A stretch of DNA of 9,210 nt from Candidatus Bathyarchaeota archaeon. Its GTDB lineage: Archaea > Thermoproteota > Bathyarchaeia > Bathyarchaeales > DTEX01. The stretch covers positions 1 to 9,210 of the forward strand of contig PIYJ01000048.1 in the NCBI GenBank assembly GCA_003601725.1, read 5' to 3'. A program made the position numbers and the translations under genes. The notes beneath the pieces were generated by a model. It ran no database searches and was not told the DNA's origin. It saw only the letters and a program-made list of their open reading frames with translations. Positions 6,545 through 9,210 of this stretch are shown piece by piece (position 1 is the stretch's first letter; each line of letters begins with the position of its first letter).

Positions 6545-7519
6545 TTGAGAAGGGAAGATACAGCTAAATTAGGCGTAAATCAGGAAGCCCTAAAACTTGT
6601 CAGAATCCTATGCAGTCAGCCAGATGAGTACGGAGTGAAAATCAGCAAGACCAGTTTGGGAGCTACACAAATAGACGCTGGAATCAACGCTTCAGGAGGC
6701 TATCTAGCGGGAATCATGATAACCGAGATCTGTCTAGGCGGCTTGGGAAAAGCGTCATTAGGCTCTATGAAGATTGGGGAGATGATTTTACCCGCGGTCT
6801 CAGTCTACACGGATCATCCTGCAGTTTCGACCTTGGGATCTCAACTCGCTGGGTGGCGCGTAAAAACCGATGATTACATGGCTGTTGCCTCCGGTCCTGC
6901 TCGCGCTTTGGCGCTAAAGCCGAAATCGATTTACAGAGAAATAGACTATAAGGATGAAAGCAGCGAAGCCGTCATAGTTCTTGAGACTTCAAAGATGCCT
7001 CCTGATGAGGCTGTATCGCTTATCACGGAGACTTGCAAGGTGTCCCCAAAGGATCTTTACATAATCTTAGTTCCAACATCCTCCGTTGCAGGATTCACAC
7101 AGATCGCGGGGAGAACCGCGGAGACAGGTATCCATAAGCTTGCAGGCTTAGGGTTTGATCCTAAGCTGATTAAGAATGCTTGGAGCTGCGCTCCGATATT
7201 GCCTATTCATCCGGATTTCGTTGAATCTATGGGGAGATCGAACGATGCGATTCTTTACGGCGGAGCGGCTTATTATAACGTATACTGTGAGGATGACAAG
7301 ATTCTGGAAGAGATAGTTCCGAAAGCCGTTTCTTCCTCATCTGAACAGTATGGCCGTCCCTTCTCCGAGATCTTCAGAGAAGCTGGAATGGATTTCTATA
7401 GGATTGATCCGGGACTCTTCGCCCCCGCTCAGATCATAGTAAATAACTTGAAGACTGGAAGAACCTTCACTGCGGGTGAGATAAACCATAAAGTGCTCAA
7501 GAGATCGATTGGTCTTTGA
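6545..7519 (+). CDS. mch: Methenyltetrahydromethanopterin cyclohydrolase
   Basis: Mch reversibly converts 5-formyl-H4MPT to methenyl-H4MPT plus water in the cytosol, two steps from formyl-methanofuran. The 324-residue length is normal. Strong family matches are INASGGYLAG (47-56), EICLGGLG (61-68), TDHPAVSTLGSQLAGW (89-104), ASGPARALALKPK (115-127), RTAETGIHKL (190-199) and GRSNDAILYGGAAY (230-243). Arg190 and Glu193 have the R-x-x-E spacing of the active-site pair known from Archaeoglobus Mch. The start is TTG 6545, the only candidate after the in-frame fwdC stop that keeps the family N-terminus; the preceding ribosome binding site is weak. It is nine bases after fwdC in the same frame, so it is co-transcribed and probably translationally coupled or reached by readthrough. 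Its place beside fwdA and fwdC is consistent with one C1 pathway; formyl transferase (Ftr), Mtd and Mer must be elsewhere. Confidence 0.96.
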   Translation: MRREDTAKLGVNQEALKLVRILCSQPDEYGVKISKTSLGATQIDAGINASGGYLAGIMITEICLGGLGKASLGSMKIGEMILPAVSVYTDHPAVSTLGSQLAGWRVKTDDYMAVASGPARALALKPKSIYREIDYKDESSEAVIVLETSKMPPDEAVSLITETCKVSPKDLYIILVPTSSVAGFTQIAGRTAETGIHKLAGLGFDPKLIKNAWSCAPILPIHPDFVESMGRSNDAILYGGAAYYNVYCEDDKILEEIVPKAVSSSSEQYGRPFSEIFREAGMDFYRIDPGLFAPAQIIVNNLKTGRTFTAGEINHKVLKRSIGL

Positions 7520-7573
7520 AAAAGAAATTTCTAACAAGCAGCGAAGAATTAAGCATGTATGATTCATTCATTT

Positions 7574-7585
7574 AATTAAAAAAGG
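7574..7585 (-). terminator. T-run terminator candidate for the FrhB-like gene
   Basis: On the - strand, six T (7583-7578) follow the TAA (7588-7586) almost directly, and a second T run appears at 7524-7520. The 66-base convergent gap between mch and the FrhB-like gene is AT-rich and holds no gene. No clear + strand T-run for mch was seen. Confidence 0.4.
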
Positions 7586-8650
7586 TTAAGAAGGAATCTT
7601 CCCTTTGGCTCCTTGACGTTTTTTCCGAGTAAGCATAATCAAGAGAGTAAGAGGTTTGGAGCCCTGTTCAACCGGTTTTGTTTCAAGAAGCCCCTTCGAT
7701 TCTGCTTCTTCGAAGAGGGTTTCGCCTCTTTCCGTCCTCAGAATGGTGAATGTCCATCCGTTTAGGCCTAATCCCCCCACAGATATGTCAGCTAGCTCAG
7801 CTGAGAAGTCCGAACAGGCGGAGACGCAGTTGTTGACGTATCTTTTAGTCTTCTTCAGAGAGACCGATTTCTCTTCTCCCCTAGTAGTGGTCACAATAAA
7901 TCTTCCTTTGATATTCATCTTCTTAACTTCATTCGGGTTTATACCCATCTCTTCTTTTATCAGCTTGTTAACTAAGCCGTCATAAGAGAAGCATTCGCTG
8001 CAGAACACTCCAATCGTGAAATTTAATCTCCTCGCATACTTGTTAAGCGGGAATGCTTGAATCTTTCTAACGGCCTGTATCTGACACGGGGTTCCCACAA
8101 AGGCAAGGCTCCTCTTCCCCCTGGCGACGGCGTCCTTGAATGCAAGCATATTCGGCGAGTAGGTGTACCGGGTTCCGGCGGATTCGATTATCTCCTCTGC
8201 GGATTCAGCCAGTTTCGGAGATGCCTTTAAGGGTTTTTCATCGTCAACTCCGGAAACGATGGCTCCGTCAATGATTCCTTCCTCCAAAGCGTATAGAAGC
8301 AATGAGGTAACTACCCCGCCGTCTTGACAGACTTTTCTAACGTGATCATCTCTTGTCCGCGCGATGACGATGCGTCTATAGATGCCGAATTCCTCTTCAG
8401 GTTTTCTTTCTCTGTCGAAGACGAATTGCTCCAATCTTTGAATGGACGATTCATATCTCGGACATATCTGGGAACATATGCCGCATGAATTGCATTCTCC
8501 AGTTAAGACGGGCCTCCCATCGACATAATCTAAGCATCCAAAAGGGCAGACAGTTACGCATGACGCGCAGCCTATGCAGAGAGATGGAAGAACATACCTC
8601 CCCAGTGACTCTTCAAAACCTATCTTCTCTAACCTTACCAAACCGCACAC
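7586..8650 (-). CDS. Coenzyme F420 hydrogenase/dehydrogenase beta subunit family protein with N-terminal 2x[4Fe-4S] ferredoxin domain
   Basis: A 354-residue iron-sulfur flavoprotein. The N-terminus has two ferredoxin clusters, CIGCASCVTVC (Cys25, 28, 31, 35) and CNSCGICSQIC (Cys53, 56, 59, 63). The FrhB_FdhB core follows: CQDGGVVTSLL at 108-118, GTRYTYSPN at 159-167, GTPCQIQA at 187-194, GVFCSECFSYDGL at 214-226, and DFSAELADISVGGLG at 281-295. Such proteins use FAD and Fe-S clusters to move electrons between F420H2 and another partner (hydrogenase, formate dehydrogenase, Fpo/Fqo complex or heterodisulfide reductase). The layout and length resemble FpoF/FqoF. The partner is not visible, and F420 use is inferred from family only; relatives with other substrates exist. 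The cysteines before DFSAELAD are spaced CxxxC (275, 279), where I recall CxxC as common. The start is uncertain: GTG 8650 without a ribosome binding site, or TTG 8641 with GGTG six bases upstream. It converges on mch, consistent with but not proof of a C1-pathway role. Confidence 0.85.
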   Translation of the reverse strand: MCGLVRLEKIGFEESLGRYVLPSLCIGCASCVTVCPFGCLDYVDGRPVLTGECNSCGICSQICPRYESSIQRLEQFVFDRERKPEEEFGIYRRIVIARTRDDHVRKVCQDGGVVTSLLLYALEEGIIDGAIVSGVDDEKPLKASPKLAESAEEIIESAGTRYTYSPNMLAFKDAVARGKRSLAFVGTPCQIQAVRKIQAFPLNKYARRLNFTIGVFCSECFSYDGLVNKLIKEEMGINPNEVKKMNIKGRFIVTTTRGEEKSVSLKKTKRYVNNCVSACSDFSAELADISVGGLGLNGWTFTILRTERGETLFEEAESKGLLETKPVEQGSKPLTLLIMLTRKKRQGAKGKIPS

Positions 8651-8660
8651 CGCAATATCT

Positions 8661-8668
8661 ATTATATA
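8661..8668 (-). promoter_or_regulatory. Probable TATA box of the FrhB-like gene
   Basis: On the - strand TATATAAT occupies 8668-8661, with transcription expected near 8640, which would make TTG 8641 almost leaderless. A second - strand TATA (CATATATAAG, 8700-8691) would start near 8668 and fit GTG 8650. Which one is used cannot be settled from sequence alone. Confidence 0.4.
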
Positions 8669-8690
8669 GAAATTCTAACGAGACGTCAGA

Positions 8691-8700
8691 CTTATATATG
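8691..8700 (+). promoter_or_regulatory. Probable TATA box of the protein phosphatase gene
   Basis: CTTATATATG is a good TATA element 38 to 29 bases before ATG 8729 and would start transcription near 8720, just at the ribosome binding site GGGAGG (8720-8725). Its near-symmetric core could also serve the divergent - strand gene. Confidence 0.45.
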
Positions 8701-8704
8701 CTCG

Positions 8705-8719
8705 GCTTCATTCTGAAGC
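8705..8719. repeat. 15-base perfect dyad upstream of the phosphatase start
   Basis: GCTTCA-TTC-TGAAGC has 6-base perfect arms around a 3-base centre and lies between the TATA box and the ribosome binding site of the phosphatase gene. That is a typical place for an archaeal repressor operator. In RNA it would form a small hairpin directly before GGGAGG. Confidence 0.4.
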
Positions 8720-8728
8720 GGGAGGCTT

Positions 8729-9210
8729 ATGAAAAGGCTTTCCGACCTGATCGAAGAATCGAAGCAAGCGTCTTCAGAAGATTTTCTCCGCCTCATAGAC
8801 GAAGCAGACCGAATAATATCTGATGAGTTGAAGGGATTAGGCAACATACGGATCACAGGGAGACTTGTTCATCTGCCTCCTCGAGGGGAAGCAATAATCG
8901 TAGGAGACATCCATGGAGACCTCAAAAGCCTCGAGTATATTTTGGGAGAATCGGGATTCATAGAGAAAGCCTTGAAGAAAGAGGAGATACACATAATATT
9001 TCTCGGGGACTACGGCGACAGGGGGTTCCGTTCACCGGAGGTTTATTACACTGTTTTAAGCTTGAAGGTTCTTTTCCCTGAGAGAGTCGTGCTTCTTCAA
9101 GGAAACCATGAAGGGCCAGCTGATCTTTTAGCTTATCCCCATGACTTGCCGTATCATCTACAAATAAGATTCAAAGAAGACTGGCGCAGCATTTACAAGG
9201 CGCTGAGCAA
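8729..9210 (+). CDS. PPP-family serine/threonine protein phosphatase, cut off by window end
   Basis: The frame stays open from ATG 8729 to the window end (160 complete codons visible, no stop). The three N-terminal metallophosphoesterase signatures of the PPP family are present: GDIHG at 59-63 (Asp60, His62), GDYGDRG at 93-99 (Asp94, Asp97, Arg98) and GNHEG at 125-129 (Asn126, His127). These coordinate a two-metal centre that hydrolyses phosphoserine/phosphothreonine. The second motif has Gly where most PPP enzymes have Val (GDYVDRG), but this still fits the general GDxxDRG pattern. The first 55 residues are a helical, charged leader. The remaining metal histidines and C-terminus are beyond the window. 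GGGAGG (8720-8725) stands only three bases before ATG, a short spacing. It is transcribed divergently from the FrhB-like gene across a 78-base shared promoter region. The soluble signalling role is inferred from family. Confidence 0.88.
   Translation, partial: MKRLSDLIEESKQASSEDFLRLIDEADRIISDELKGLGNIRITGRLVHLPPRGEAIIVGDIHGDLKSLEYILGESGFIEKALKKEEIHIIFLGDYGDRGFRSPEVYYTVLSLKVLFPERVVLLQGNHEGPADLLAYPHDLPYHLQIRFKEDWRSIYKALS

Noticed and set aside
8485..8823. 112-codon + strand frame across the FrhB-like start and phosphatase start
   Set aside because: It overlaps the ferredoxin domain antisense and the phosphatase in another frame; both of those have clear motifs.
1..9210. CRISPR array, tRNA/rRNA gene, insertion sequence or phage genes
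   Set aside because: I saw no regularly spaced direct repeats, no tRNA-like T-loop with acceptor pairing, no transposase or integrase motifs in any frame.

Overview
The window looks archaeal. It carries methanofuran/tetrahydromethanopterin-dependent C1 genes: fwdA, fwdC and mch, plus a protein of the F420-reducing FrhB family. Non-coding gaps hold archaeal-type TATA boxes (for example TTTATAAA at 2098-2105), and GGTGA or GGAGG ribosome binding sites precede some starts. AGA/AGG arginine codons are frequent, and several genes use non-ATG starts (CTG, TTG, GTG). I infer an uncultured archaeon with an archaeal Wood-Ljungdahl (methyl-branch) or methanogenesis-type C1 pathway, possibly a TACK lineage such as Bathyarchaeia. 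The lineage is a guess, and no mcr genes are in view.

Left part (1-2100). The 3' end of a secreted or surface protein gene enters on the + strand. It has an EF-hand-like calcium loop. Its hydrophobic C-terminal membrane anchor is still present but lies in another reading frame, so the gene is apparently frameshifted. On the - strand follow a small TIGR04076-type protein (1643-1942) and, downstream of it, a non-hydrolysing UDP-GlcNAc 2-epimerase (471-1559). These two are probably co-transcribed.

Middle (2100-4000). A polysaccharide flippase (Wzx/MATE-like, 14-TM type) runs on the + strand and diverges from the TIGR04076 gene. Its most likely start is a CTG at 2150 behind a good GGTGA, not the first ATG at 2267. 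With the epimerase it forms a surface-glycan (N-glycan or exopolysaccharide) neighbourhood. Leucine codon usage changes abruptly near 3207 inside this gene. A 327-base gap (3674-4000) with no convincing gene separates this block from the C1 operon.

C1 operon (4001-7519, + strand). fwdA (hydrolytic/formyl-transfer subunit A of formylmethanofuran dehydrogenase) is followed after 12 bases by fwdC (beta-helix subunit C) and after 9 bases by mch (methenyl-H4MPT cyclohydrolase). Together they cover the formyl-methanofuran end and the cyclohydrolase step of the pathway. The redox subunit FwdB/FmdB and subunit D are not here. fwdC ends in TAG, and mch lies in the same frame four codons on with a TTG start.

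Right part (7586-9210). A ferredoxin-domain/FrhB-family flavoprotein on the - strand converges on mch. It could be an F420H2-linked electron carrier. Divergent from it, sharing a compact promoter region with a 15-base dyad, starts a PPP-family serine/threonine protein phosphatase that runs off the window end.
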